Source of the DNA: Geranomyces variabilis
Lineage: Eukaryota; Chytridiomycota; Chytridiomycetes; Spizellomycetales; Powellomycetaceae
NCBI GenBank assembly: GCA_027603065.1
Contig: JADGJP010000031.1
Location: forward strand, 62,001-126,000
Direction of reading: 5' to 3'
DNA length: 64,000 nucleotides
Positions 11,197-23,176 of the stretch are shown in pieces. Numbering within the stretch: the stretch's first letter is position 1; the number at the start of each line of letters is the position of its first letter. The notes below the pieces were generated by a model, which had not been told where the DNA came from, did not search any database, and saw nothing but the letters and a program-made list of their open reading frames with translations. The translations under genes were made by a program, and so were the position numbers.

Positions 11197-14100
11197 TCAG
11201 AACCAGGCCTTCAGTCTCTTTGCAGCGTGGGGAAATGTGAACACACCATCCGCAGAATGATTCCCTGGATGTGAGTTCATCCTGATCAGCTGATCAAGCA
11301 AAGTTTTCAGCTCCGCAAGGAGCCCGCTCTTGGACAAATTCTCCAGCGCCACAGCAAGCGATTCCGTATACTTGATTGGTTTGGACCGCTTTTGTCGCCA
11401 GATTCGTGTCAATGCCGCGAAGCGATTGGGCGGGAGAGTGGCGGCGAACGCGACTGTGGTGGGAGATGGTGCGGCGGATATCAGCAGTTGGAAGAGTCCC
11501 TCGCATGTTGCTGGTGATTCTGCGTTTTGTGGCAGGGAGATGGTCAGCCGACAAGACCGAAATCACCTGCGAATTGTGTTGGTTCATACCGACGTAGCTC
11601 GTCAAGCGGGCTTGTCTGACAATGGAATCCACCGTCTCTGAGTCTGCCCCAGCTTGTGCCACAATGAATTTCCATAAGAACATTATACTGACTTCATCAT
11701 ATTCAGCCAGCGATCGCTCTGAAAATCAACCGCAGAACCTGTGAGAACCCGACCGTCAAGCCCTGGTACGCGGTGGGCTTTTACCCGACTAACCAATCAG
11801 GGCCGATAGTTTCGGTAGGTCGAAGATACTGTACTCCCCCTGTGTAAGCTGGTCACAGATCGTAGCGCTCTTGAAGATAGTCCCGTTCATTAGAGTTGCG
11901 ATACAGGTGGTTTCCAGCGAAACCATACTTACAAGGCCAAAGTTCATCATTGTCAGAATTAATTCGATGTAGCGGAAGTCCTGTCTCGCGTCGCTAAACA
12001 CCATGTACAGCAGCGGAACAAAGTCCGGCACGTGGGACTCCTCGTGACGATGCATCAACGTCTTTAAAAGGACAACCTCGTTAATTCCGGAAAGCCTTTC
12101 TTCAACCGAAAGAACGGGCCGCGCTTACCTCCAAGTCCTTAATCATATGATCATGAAAAGACTGACTCATCTGTGCGCATAACGCTTGATAGAAGTCCTT
12201 AGGATTGTCGACTCCCGTCTTCATACCATTCCTGACAATTATCCAATGGTAAACAAACGCAAGGAAAGACACCAGGCGGCATGCAATCAGACTCACAGCA
12301 ATGTATGAGAGCACAAGTCCACGCCGAGTTCGGGGTCGCTTGCGCATGCACCCGCAATGAGACTGAGCAGGTTGTTCTTGTTCGCAGGTTGTTGATTGAA
12401 CCGGGTAATTAACTCTCGCCAAAGTACTTCGGAATGCCGACCACGCAATAAATGGCGGAGTGCTTGCTGCTGAGCCTCACTAGCTTGCGCTGACTAGGAA
12501 GTTTGTAATTGAGGATCTTTGCTTCATTTGCAAAAAAATGGTTTCCATGCGCGTCGAGTGCTCACCGGCCCCACAAACAGGTTCAAAAGCTGCTGAATGC
12601 TGGGCGCATCGATGCTGACGGATGTGTTGAGAGCCTCGACTAGTTGGCTCATCATCGCTTGATCCACGCGTCCCGCATCTACAACCATAAAGGTTACCAT
12701 TCTTGTTACCATCGCGTGCTGTGGGTACCAAGCTCGCAAATGCTAGACTTTATACCTGCTGCTGGTTGCGTATCCACAGCTACAGGCCCAGTAGTCTGAT
12801 GGAACAGATTAGCAACATGGCGAGATCCAAAGCTGAAGCCGAATCAATTGGTACCTGCAAGGCTGACTCGACACCTGCGCTCAGCAGCGCAATAGAAGGC
12901 CGCTGGCCATCCTGAAGGTGCACAAATTGTGGGAACAGGCTTTGCAACTGCTCTCGCCCTGGCCCGTCCACGAGAGCTTCAGCGTTGTAGATCTTTCTTA
13001 ATGATCTATGAAGTGCAAGGGGTCAGGCGAGGCTGAGATAATTTTCCCTGACCACGGGCTAAGTCATACCGAGTCACGCCAAGCTTAACCAGGCTGTGCA
13101 TCGCGAAATTGACATTGCGCTTCAAATCAGCCGCTTTCTCGGGTATGTAGTTGTTGACGAGGAGATACAGGTATTCTATCGTGTCGCCGGCAAGACCTGT
13201 GATCTCAAAACCCGGCTGACACGCCTTTTCCATCATCAACATTGCGGGCTCTGGATTGAAGCAGGTCAAATTCTCTGCGTGTACGGCATGATGGCGCGAG
13301 AATTTTGGACAACAAACCTATGTACATGATATTGTCCCGATCCGGATTCCAATGCAACCAGTCAAAAAAGAGGGCAAGTTTGGCGTCCTGCCGCACTTGA
13401 TCGCTCTGATATGTTGATGTGTTAAACACAGTAGTGTTGCCGTTTTCCGACAGCGCTTTCTGCTTTACCTTGATATGTGCCAGAAGGTTCATTATGACCT
13501 GCCAGCGCTGGGCTATGTTGGAGCTCAAGATTGTATTTGGCGGTTGAACGGCCGTGCAGATAAAACGGACAACGTCGACATGTGCCGATTCGTTCCCATT
13601 GTGGATGAGATGAGCGTGACGGTAATTTGCTAATGGTTTTGACATGATATTGCCTTTGATCTGGGATGGAACGTTTGAGTGGCTCAATGGACAAACGCGC
13701 GAGATCAGCAATCAGCCGCAGCGCACCTTATCCAAAATAAACCGGAGTTTCGTGTCCATCTCGCGGGTGATTCGTTGACTTGTAAGCCACGGTTCAGATG
13801 GCGTTGCCAGCAGGTCAGTCACTTGTTATATGTAAAGATTTAGTAAAGCTTTGTTTCATGCCGTTCCCCGTCCGAATTGAGCCCGGGGATTCCGTTTCTT
13901 ACAATTGAATGTGGGATCCAGTTTTTGCGGCGAGTTCTGCATGTCTAGGAGAATCTCCCTGATCACCGGTATCTTCATGGTGCTCATCATGACACGGAGC
14001 AAATCCCGTCCTATCCGCGTGCACTCTCGAAACTATAACATCAGAAACGTGAGCATATGCCGTTAACATGGAAGCGTAGCTTACTTCACGTTCCCTCTTA

Positions 14101-15191
14101 CTCGATGTCGCAGCATATACGAGACGTAGTCCAGCTCTAATTCTCGCAGCTTCGGCTCTCGCTCATGGTCGGAAAGCAATCGGAGGAACGAGTACACGCT
14201 CGCCGGGATAAGCTCGGACCCTGGCGCGATCCGAGTCCTGACAAAATGTTGATTGCATGTAAGGATTGTCTGCAAGCGGTCAGCTCGAACGCGTTTTGCT
14301 CCCATACCGATGTTTACGAAGAATGTTGATCACTCCTCGAGCTAGTGCTATGTTCTCGGCTCCCAAATCCCCACCTGGAAAAGTCACGGAATCAGCGAGG
14401 GCTTCAATGCTAGCTGATTGTTGGTTGACCGTACTCCGTATTTGCCGAGTGATTAACACAAGCAGTGGTTGAACTCGAGCAAAATCGCGATCCGCCAGCC
14501 GATCGAGAAACTCTGTAATCTGTCAGATGCACCCACAATCTCGTATCAGACACTCGTTCACAAAAAGGCTTCAAAGAGGAGTTGTTTTTCTTCAATCTTA
14601 CTTTGGTTCGGGTATGATTCCGCAAACAGCGGAATGGTCTGCACGTTATCAAGTCGGCATCCTCCAAAAATATGTGCAATTTGCTCAGAACGTAGTCGTG
14701 GTCGGAGGCTACCAGATCCATCATACGCGAATAAAACTATGAATGTATTTTCCGTAAGCGCGAGAGAGTCATTAAGCGTTAAGATGATGGACACAGTCTT
14801 CGTACCTGATATGCCTGGACATCTGTGTATGTCAAAATCCCAAACAGCAGCCCACCGTAAACGCGCGCTGAGTTGTGAGCGATCTGCTCATTATCATTTA
14901 GTGGGAGCTGAGCTGCATACGTGTTTTTTGCTTTATTCCCAAACACAAACCTGCTCGCTGAGAACTCGAAGAAACTCGTGCTCATTATGGGTATTCGCGA
15001 TTCCCGAGACATACTCATGGTGCTGTGCCAGTTCCTTTCAAGTGCCAACGCCCGTCAGCTCAAGAGTCGGAGCAGCAGCACGCGCAGGCCGTAACTAGGC
15101 TAGGCGGATTCATAGGCTCATTTTGTGCTACCTTTTCGCGAGGGTCCTGACGGTCGCTGATCTCGTCCAGGTTAAACAACACATGGCGCAT
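11197..15191 (-). CDS. INTS3: Integrator complex subunit 3 / SOSS complex subunit A homologue
   Basis: Scaffold subunit of Integrator (snRNA 3'-end processing and Pol II attenuation) and of the ssDNA-binding SOSS complex. Many small exons on the minus strand. It starts with MRHVLFNLDEISDRQDP (15191-15132), then ELAQHHEYVSGIANTHNEHE (15034-14951), GLLFGILTYTDVQAYQ, FYSRMMDLVASDHDYVLSK, GGDLGAENIALARGVINIL, a strongly conserved centre at 13205-13711 (VVRFICTAVQPPNTILSSNI, DAKLALFFDWLHWNPDRDNI), FNPEPAMLMMEKA, and a C-terminal alpha-solenoid ending near 11197 (LLAELKTLLDQLIRMN). Order and spacing follow human INTS3 (GLLYGILTD, IRYICGVVHPSNEVLSS, NAKLALFYDWLFFSPDKDSI, recalled). Exon limits beyond the first three were not all fixed. 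The stop at 11197 is the only one fitting the last frame. Confidence 0.85.
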
Positions 15192-15561
15192 GGCGCTCAG
15201 CTGGTTTTGTTTGGAGCTGCAGTTTTTTCTGCCCACTTTTCAGCTTTGCTACCAACGACAAGCTTTTTCAGGCGGAGGTATTATTGCCTGTCCCCTACTC
15301 AAGAACCCCCGTTGTGTTTAAGCAAAAGCCGTGGATAGCTGCACATACAAAAAGCGACTTGCAAAAGGCGCAAAACCATCACCATGAGGCTTGGGCGGAA
15401 CTATCAATACTGGAGCTCTCCGTCACTCCGCTGGCTCCGGCACCGGGCAACCAAGCCTCACTTGCTTTTCGATTCAAGTTGGGGCTGATACTGCCTCCCT
15501 CTCTTTCCATCAAAATATATTCCTACAGCGTTTATGTGCGGAACGATTGTTTCCTCTCCCG

Positions 15562-16638
15562 TCAGCAAGCGATATTTATGTATTCCGCCTGTTCGTCTTG
15601 CAACCACTCCAGACCCTTGGCGCGCGGGGTCGGAAATGCCTCCGGCGGAGCTGTCAGGGGGTCTGTCGAAAAAAGAGAAGAGAAAAAGAGAGAATAAAAG
15701 TGTCAGCTCTTATCTCAACACCACGCTCACCTCCGCATTGCAACGCTCGGCCCATCCTCTTGCAACTCACCGTATCCCTCAGGCGTCATACATTCACTGC
15801 GTGCATACTCCTCGTCGAGCATTTCCCCGCCTTCCGCCTCAGCACAATCATGTGCGGCGCGGAGTACAAATGCCGAAGCACATGCACGACATGACAGTTC
15901 AATCTCGTGTACTTTGGCCGCATCGACTGTCAGCGTCTTGATTCCGCAAACTACCATGTCGCACGCGTGCATGTCGTGTCGTTTTCCAGGTGATACCAGT
16001 GCCGCGGATGAAGATGGCGTTGAGGAGTACGGGCGCTCTACGATTGCGTTGTTTGAATTTTCTGGCGTTGCTGTTCGTTGGTCCATGGCGGCTGTGTTTC
16101 GGAATTGAGGAGGATGGCTGTATGCGTTACGCTCGGCCGCCGTCGCCAACGAGGGCTTGCGCGTCGTGGGTGGTGTGGTGGACTCATCAGCTGCCGAACG
16201 GTTTTCCCAAAGCGCGCGCAGGCGTGATACGGAAGGCACTGATTCTGCGATTTTGGTCTCCGGGACCATCGGCTGCTCATCTTGGCGAACGATATTTCCT
16301 GTCCTCTCCTCCCCCCACCCATCGTGGCGAGAGAGTGGAAGGCGCGGAGTTGGGCTAGACATGCTGGAAGTCGAAGAGCCGGAGCTTACACTGCGTGCTT
16401 GGGTGTTGACGATAGGCTTGCGTGCAGGGCCACGTGAAGCGCCTGTCGTCTTTTCCCATGCGCGCTTTTCAGGTGACCGGGCCCATTTGCGAGGACGTGT
16501 GTACGATGGCTGGAAGCAGTTTGTATCTGTCAAGTCGGGGTCGGAAAAGCGTGAAAGCAGATTCTGGACTGACACGGGCTGGATTGCCGCGGCTTCAGGA
16601 CTGTCAGGAGTGGGAGTGGTGCGGCCGTTGCAGAGCAT
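15562..16638 (-). CDS. Uncharacterised Ser/Pro-rich protein with a Cys-containing C-terminal block
   Basis: Not recognised. Exon 1 (16638-15771) encodes about 200 residues of disordered Ser/Pro/Thr/Arg sequence with a short helix (VSRLRALWENRSA), then a folded-looking block (CGIKTLTVDAAKVHEIELSC followed by RACASAFVLRAAHDCAEAEG). Exon 2 (15662-15562), joined across a GTGAGT donor and a long pyrimidine tract, adds EAFPTPRAKGLEWLQDEQAE and the stop. The paired cysteines (CRAC) could bind metal, but only one pair is clear. Divergent from the next gene, with its start 145 bp from that gene's start. Confidence 0.6.
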
Positions 16639-16783
16639 ATTTTCGAGGTAAGCGAAATAAAAGCTGCAGCTGAAGAGACGTCGGATTGGAATTTGCGCAG
16701 AATTGGGAGATGCCAGCGGTTGATAAATTACAGTCCGCCTGCGTCTCGTGCGAAGGAACTGAATTCAGAACTGAACAATAACG

Positions 16784-17751
16784 GTGATGAGTCAGCAGCC
16801 GGAACCAAACTCCGACCCGTTTTCCGACAGCTATGAGTCTTTTATGGCAAATAGGCTTCATGAAATGAAGTATTATTATGACCCAACGCTATTTTCTATT
16901 GATGGTGCACTGAGCTGTGAATTTGATTTGGTTTGCCTTCTCGTCTGTGCTCACCGCGATGGAGGCGCTTCATTTTGCCCGCCCAGCATTCTTGACGGCG
17001 GGCACTCGCTTCCAAGGCGAAAACCATTCGACGAGGTAAAAGCACGCAATGCGTACGGACTTTGCCGCAATTGGGTAGGTCCGCGCTGCTATCGTGTTCA
17101 TTCCCTGCCAGGTTTGCAAGTCTAGCTTTGCGATCGTGGAAGGCTCAAACGCCTTAGCGCATTCTCCGGTGCCAAAAGCATGCCATCCTGCATACTTTCG
17201 ACGGCTCACAGGCTCTTCGGATCAAGTATGTATATTATATATGAAAGGACCGGCTAATGATTTGCCTGCCATCATTGCGCCTCCCATTCGGGCCTCCCTG
17301 TCGACGTGACTGCCGTCATCGCTGGAACAGTGACTCACGCTAACCACACTTACTCCCCACTGCGATGCTCACTTGCATGGCCTGGGCAAAGTTGTTTTAA
17401 ATATGCAAGTGAGCCTCGCAGAGAGTACTATCTTGCCGCACTCAAATCCATTGAGCCTCGAAATGTAGCCTATGAACTTTCATGCAGGCACACAACTTCA
17501 AGCTGGGACACTGTAATCACCGCTAATGTCTTTTTTGGTGAGCGCCATGCGGCAAGCGCAAAGGGGCCGATGGAACATGACATGGCGAGGGCGCGGAAAC
17601 ATCAACTGCAAGAGGCGCCACGCGGCGAATTAAAAGGCATCAGGGAATATGTGTTGCAGGCAAAACACTGAAGCAATGGCAGCTACTGACGTCGATCAAC
17701 GAGCTGATGGTCGAGGAGGCATCAAAATTTGAGGAGGAGCGCAAGCTATGA
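16784..17751 (+). CDS. Uncharacterised multi-exon gene
   Basis: Not recognised. It begins MMSQQPEPNSDPFSDSYESF followed by an acidic/aromatic stretch. The 3' end is clear: exons with DAHLHGLGKVVLNMQ (donor after 17410), AHNFKLGH (17488-17511) and CKTLKQWQLLTSINELMVEE (ending KFEEERKL, stop 17749-17751) join in phase. The middle is ambiguous. One reading gives FLTAGTRFQGENHSTR, reminiscent of the start of the GID4 beta-barrel, but no further GID4 motif follows, so I do not assign it. Cysteines and histidines near the end might form a small zinc site. The gene is probably real; exon structure between 16900 and 17340 is unresolved. Confidence 0.4.
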
Positions 17752-17976
17752 CGACCTCCTTGCAGGCCGCGTTGCTGGCTACCTTCTTTGCAGCCACGAC
17801 TCCACTTCGCCGATTCCAAGAAGCGAGGTTGAAGCCCGTACGTATATCGGGGGACCAACTGTGACCAAGGGGTTTTTTTCTGTTCGTGCCCTCGCGACAA
17901 GAAAACAGGGCGAGCGCTGTCGGTTCCAATAATTTTTACGGTCAATTTTTCAAGGTCACACTGACCACCATCAATT

Positions 17977-18049
17977 GGGGTTGTAGCTCACTTGGCAGAG
18001 CGCCCGCTTAGCATGCGGGAGGCAGGGGGTTCAATTCCCTCCAACTCCA
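17977..18049 (+). tRNA. tRNA-Ala (anticodon AGC)
   Basis: 73-nt cloverleaf without intron. The acceptor stem GGGGTTG pairs with CAACTCC (one G-U) and the discriminator is A. The D-arm has GCTC..GAGC. The anticodon stem is CCCGC/GCGGG with loop TTAGCAT, giving AGC (read as IGC) for alanine. The T-arm is GGGGG-TTCAATT-CCCTC. A T-run shortly after the 3' end (18056-18059) suits Pol III termination. Confidence 0.95.
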
Positions 18050-18713
18050 AATCTCTTTTCCTAGGTCGGCCTTTCTCACGAGCGGGCGGGGCGTTGTTTT
18101 TGTGTCGCCGATTGTCGTCGCTTTGGAACGACCGCCTTGTAGCTCCATTCGCGACATGACACCGTCACTTGCACGCGCGGGTGACGGAAAAGGGGTGTAC
18201 AGCGTAGGCGCCGACGCGTGTTGCCCTCCCAGCGGAGGGAAGGATGAGCATGAGTTGAGGGGGGTTTGCGGGAAGGGGCGAGTAAGGTTTGCGGGGAGAA
18301 ACGTGGCTTACTGCTTTGACAGCTCCGGGCAGTGATCGAAGCGAGCGTTAAGTGCACATATCGGAGCTTTCGAAGATCTCAGCGCTTACAACATTTACGG
18401 CCTCGGCGGTGGTTCTTTTTGTGAGCAGAAGCTCCCCTTTCGCCTACCTTCATTTTGTCCCCTCGGCTCGTCCTCTCTCGGCTCAGAAACGGAAAGACAA
18501 GAAAAAAAGTCAATACTTCGCTGACAGGTAGGATGGATTACGACCTTTTGACCTGCCGAAACCCAGCACGCCGGCTCATATTGTGTCCGACAGAAGACAG
18601 ACAAACTCCGCCTAGTCAGGCAACGTGCACATACATAGCGACGAGACCGCACGTATCTGTCAGCTGATATCTCAACGAAAAAAACCGAAATCCCCGCCGA
18701 TCGTTGCCAACTA
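18050..18713. other. Intergenic region between tRNA-Ala and the next gene
   Basis: About 660 bp. A Pol III-type T-run follows the tRNA. The rest holds only overlapping short ORFs without family resemblance and presumably the promoter of the gene starting at 18714. Confidence 0.5.
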
Positions 18714-21298
18714 ATGGAAACATCGCCGGAGGCTCTGTACACTCCAGACTTTGCGTCCTCTCCGCCTGGTCATCTTGGCCTCGATCACCGGTCCAACGAC
18801 GCCGACGATGAGGAAGAGAATGATGAGATGCTGAAAAGGGACCAACAGCTTAACAACACGGACAGCTCGAGCATAGCACCCAGTCTGTCAGATGTCCTCC
18901 GTCAAGCGGCCGACAAGCTCGCCACGATGGTGACCAAGGACGAAGAAGTGGACAGTTTCAATGAAACGCTACCACCACCACCACTACCCGCCGCTGGCCG
19001 CGGCGGTGTAGCAGCGGCCGACGACGAGATGGATGCGCTGCTTGACCGCCGTGAGGGCGAAGATGAGGTCACATCCGGGTCGGAATCAGATTGGGCTAAA
19101 GAGGTAGCAGCCGACGCGATTGCGCGCGGTGTGAATACACATCCGGAACGACCACATCCGCATGTGCATCGGGACTTAAGCGCGGTGAGCGGGGATCTAC
19201 ATCCGGATTCGGCATATGTGGAGGAGGTGCCGCCCGCCACAACACGGGAAATCAAAGCGCGCCAACGGCCGGCAACGGCTCCAGTTGCGGCAAGGGAAAC
19301 GGAGAGGTGGTGTCGGTATTACAAGGGCATGCCACAGAAACCATTTTATGGGCCAGATGTCAAGAGTTACCCAGCCATTGATGTTGCGAGACCGTGGATT
19401 GTGGAAGGTAACACATTCAGGAGAAACTTCTTTGTGCAGCTTGAGAGGACAACAGATCTGACAGGCAGGCAAATGGGGTTTTCCTTCTACAGGTCAACGG
19501 CAGGAGTTATATCGCATGAATCAGGCTCTTCTGCTACGTCTCGCTAATCCCTGGTCAGAGGTGGACAATAGCACCATGATGATGTCGTACTTGCAACGCC
19601 CAGCTCGCGGGGAGCGAAGAGCTGCTGTAAGTTTTCAGTCGACGAACAAAACTCGTTTAATTTGCAGTTGCTAAATGACACAAACAGCAACATCGCCCAC
19701 CCGCACCAAAGCCCGCGCCGGTCGCGGTTAAAAAACGTCCACAATCAGCTAGCCCATATTACGCTCGCCTTGCGACTCCGCGGGCAGTCCCTGCATACAA
19801 TCCATTTCCGGCAGATTTTGTTCCACACCCGCGCCGCTCGGCCCGTTCCGCCCGCCCACTATCACCAGAACGCATCAATGCTCTTGCTACTCGACACCGG
19901 CCGCCGGTTGACGAGGTGCCCGTGCGTAGCATACACGGCGCCGCGAGAAAGATTGATCCAGCCGTGTGGGATCGGCTCAGCGTGCCACGCACACGGGTTG
20001 TGCGTCGTGGAGGCGCTCCTATACAGCAGCGGCAATCGAGGCCGGCGTCCGCACCTGTTGCGACGACACCCGCGGCATCAACAGCAGCAGCAGCGGAAGC
20101 AACATCTCGTCGCAAACCTACTAAGGTGTCCGCACCACCGCCTAAAACGTCCGTCCTCACGGGAAAATACGGCGCAGCAGCGTCTCCTGCCCAGCTTCCG
20201 CCCGCGTCTTCTTCTCGGCGCTCCTCTGGTCTCTCCACAGTTGAAGACAGCAGGGACGAGCCGGCGGCAGAAGTGCTCCCGCATGTGCTTTCTGAGCCGC
20301 CGACGGTTCCGGCATCACCAAACAGCGCGCAGCGTGTGATTCGGTGTGTGTCGATATTGGAGGAGGATGATTCCCCAGAAGGCGCTCCTGCGAATATAGT
20401 GCCACGAGAGCGAACGTCATCCATGCATAGACCGTCAAAGCTCAGGAGGAGTATTGTGGAACAGGAGGTGACTGCGGGAAACAACAGCAAATTATTCACG
20501 GAAGCCGAGACGGGCAACGAAGAATCTAGTAAGCGAGGGCCGTCTAAAGCAGCGCAAGCAACGCGATCGTCTAGCATCGAACAATTAGCGGTGGACGCAA
20601 ATGCCAATTTGTTGACACGGGACGAAGCACTGCTTCTCGCTCGCGCGGCGCAAATCCCATTGCCATCAGGGGTGACGATTGAGCAACTGGCATCGCGCGG
20701 GACCGGCCTCTCGCAAGATGAAGCAGAAATGCTCGCGCTTGCAGCCCGCACGCCACTGCCGCCAAGCGTTGCGGCTAGCATCGAGCAGCTTGCAGCCGCA
20801 AACGGAGGCCAGGTGACGCGCGAGGACACGCTATGGCTTGCTCGTGCGGGAGAACTCCCGCTCCCGCAAAGCTCCGCAGCCAGCACTGAACAACTGGCCA
20901 CTCGCCCGAGCGATATCGAGATAGGCTATCGCAAAGTGGATGCACCATCACATAAAGACAGCTCCTCGGCATCCACCAAACCGCCGCCGCTCACGATTCC
21001 TACCAGCATTAGCGCGCATCAGCCTTCCACCGCGACCGCCTCTCCCTCTCGGAGCAAAAGTCAGCACTCGCTCCGGGCAACGACAGTCAGCGACAGTGGC
21101 ACTCGCTCACCATCCGCCATGTCACCCGCGCGCAGCGCCGGTTCACTCCTTCGCAGCCCTGCACGAGCATCACCAACCAGCCCAACGAAGAACAAGAGTA
21201 TGCTACTTCCTAGCCGCGAGGGATTGCAAAAAAAACTGAACGAGCCGCCGCTGCCGCAGGTGCCGGTGCGGGTGGGCAGTAGGAGAACAATGCGATGA
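18714..21298 (+). CDS. Large disordered protein with an internal three-copy repeat
   Basis: Not recognised. Exons 18714-19407, 19493-19626 and 19688-21298 join in frame (about 810 aa). The N-terminus is acidic and Pro-rich. A conserved-looking helical core spans the first junction (VEGQRQELYRMNQALLLRL), followed by NPWSEVDNSTMMMSYLQRP. Then come basic motifs of a style seen in microtubule or axonemal proteins (KKRPQSASPYYARLATP, KIDPAVWDRLSVPRTR). Residues encoded by 20570-20910 hold three degenerate repeats: SSSIEQLAVDANANLLTRDE with LLARAAQIPLP, TIEQLASRGTGLSQDEAEML with LAARTPLP, and SIEQLAAANGGQVTREDTLW with LARAGELPLP. A Ser-rich, Pro-directed tail ends the protein. A cytoskeletal role is a guess. 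Confidence 0.7.
20570..20910 (+). repeat. Three degenerate coding repeats (about 38 residues each)
   Basis: Each unit follows S-x-EQLA - 6-8 residues - (T/S)xx(E/D)(A/D) - LxLARAxxxPLP. Copies start near 20570, 20677 and 20779; a fourth EQLA at about 20886 (STEQLATRPS) is truncated. DNA identity between copies is only moderate, so the duplication is old and apparently selected at protein level. Confidence 0.7.
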
Positions 21299-21674
21299 AT
21301 AGACGTCAAAGCATGCTGATTAAATGAATTTTCCGTTTTGTTTTCACATATTAAACTAAATCCAGACGTGCGCTAAAACACAGATGATGGGAAGGCACGG
21401 TGTAGATTAATGTCGCCGTAGCGAACGTGGCAAAGGCAAACCTGGGTGCCAGCAAACTGCCCGCCTACTCTGGCCTGCCCGTTTACACCCACATGTCGTG
21501 TGTGGAGGCACTTCTTAACCGGGCGGTGTTCTGGCGAGTTTCACGGGAGGGGCGCCACGGGGGGTTTTTGATAGTGAGATGGCGAGCTGAGACGGCGGCG
21601 ATGACTCACACTTATGCGGTCTTGGTCTCACGTTCGGCTCAGGGCCCATCCATCCTGCCCCATCCACCCCGACA
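21299..21674. other. Intergenic region
   Basis: About 375 bp between the repeat protein and RMI1. It begins AT-rich (21310-21365), suiting a 3' end, then presumably holds the RMI1 promoter. No gene is seen. Confidence 0.5.
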
Positions 21675-23067
21675 ATGCCCGCCGCCGCCGCTGAACCCGC
21701 CGCTGTCGGCCGTCCGGTGCTCGATGCCCTGCACGCCCGTCATTTTCGCATCCACCCGGACTGGGCCGCCCAGTGCGCCGCGTACCTCAACACCTCTCCA
21801 TCTCCGCCAACCACACCCGCCGCCCTCGTCACCGCCATCGCCCATCAGTTCCTGCACTCGGATATCGCCGACATGGCCCTGCCCGTCCTACCCGCAAACG
21901 TTGCCGACGCGCATCGCGTGCAAATTGGCCAGCCGCCAATCGTTTTGCAGATCAACGATCTGCACGAGGTTGGCATGCCCGTCAATGCAGTCCTCGAGGC
22001 GATCGCAGAGTTTAAGCCAAAAAAGGGCGAGCCGCCACGGCCGCCGGGTCAGGTGCTGCGGCTGCCGAGAAAGATGCTGCGGATGACATTAAGCGATGGA
22101 CATCAGCAGGTGACGGCGATGGAGTATGGCATGTTGCCTGGAATTGCGCTTGATAGTCCCGTTGGCATGAAGGTGTGTTTCTACCTAGCGGAGGGTTGCT
22201 TATGGCGCGAATTGTCTTGGGAATCAGAATGCTGATTCTGGCCGTGAAGGCCTTGTTATGAAGGTACTGATTACGGGAGCAACGATGCGGCGAGGAATTC
22301 TGGTCGCCACGCCAGCAAACTTCAAAATCATTGGCGGCCAAGTGGCCGCCCTGAACGAACACGGGTCTCTGCATCGTCTAGAAAACAACTGCCGCAGAGC
22401 TCTTGGGTATGCGCCTGGGAAAGGGAGTATGGCGATCCAGTAAAACGTGTCCTTACCATGCGCTTCTTCGATTCAGAATGGACGAGCTTCCACCACCAGA
22501 TCCTACCGCGCTGGTCGCGCCGGAACTGCAGCAGTCACATCAGCATCCACTACCGCTTCAACCTCAATTGCCGCAAGCAGGTTCACGTCCTGCCGTCTCT
22601 GCCGCACGCTTCGCGCCGCAGCAACGCCAACCGCCACCACCTCAACCCGCTATCTCGCGACCTCGTCCAGCCGCTGCCACCGCGGCTTCTGAACCCATCG
22701 ACTACACGGAGCACGACCTATTTGGCGAGTCGCTTGATTTCGATTTCGACGATGACGATCTCGACAATGACGAGTTTGACGCCATTCTTGCCGTTGAGGC
22801 GAAATATGCCTCGCAAACCTCTGGTATGCTTTCAAAAACTTCTTTCCCGCAGAGTGTTACACCAGCAACCCACTTATTTGATATTATCTCTGTCAATCCC
22901 TTACAGTCAAGAGCGGAAGTCCCGTCCAACTGGCACCGCACAGCAATGGTCAATCGTCACGTGGGCTTCCAATAAAGCGCGAGTCTCGCTCCCCTACCCC
23001 CGAGATTGCGTTACTTTCTAGCAAAAAATCGCGGCCGTCTCCACACGACAAATCAAGTGGGCGATAG
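21675..23067 (+). CDS. RMI1: RecQ-mediated genome instability protein 1
   Basis: OB-fold scaffold of the BLM/Sgs1-Top3-RMI complex that dissolves double Holliday junctions. Exons 21675-22172, 22264-22406, 22477-22823 and 22907-23067. The N-terminal three-helix region starts HFRIHPDWAAQCAAYL, followed by IVLQINDLHEVGMP, the signature LPRKMLRMTLSDGHQQVTAM, then EYGMLPGI and GMKVLITGATMRRGILVATP with IIGGQVAALNE, matching DUF1767/OB-fold order in RMI1. The C-terminal half is disordered and Pro/Gln-rich with an acidic patch (LFGESLDFDFDDDDLDNDEF) resembling partner-binding acidic stretches of RMI proteins. The final exon is basic and Ser-rich. About 380 aa, normal for fungi. Confidence 0.88.
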
Positions 23068-23176
23068 GCGGGACCATCCGTCCGTTGCGGTCAGGCCGGC
23101 TACACAAGCATATTACAAACCTCCAACAGCCCCACTATTATTGGGCTTTTTTGGCGCGAGAGAGTTTCACTAAAAA

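Noticed and set aside
16784-17340. GID4/Vid24 homologue
   Set aside because: Only one short similarity (FLTAGTRFQG); later GID4 motifs could not be found in any frame.
19759-20901. 380-codon open frame on the minus strand, rich in Ser/Ala/Cys
   Set aside because: It is antisense to the repeat-protein exon; its composition is the complement of Pro/Ser/Arg-rich coding and it has no motif.
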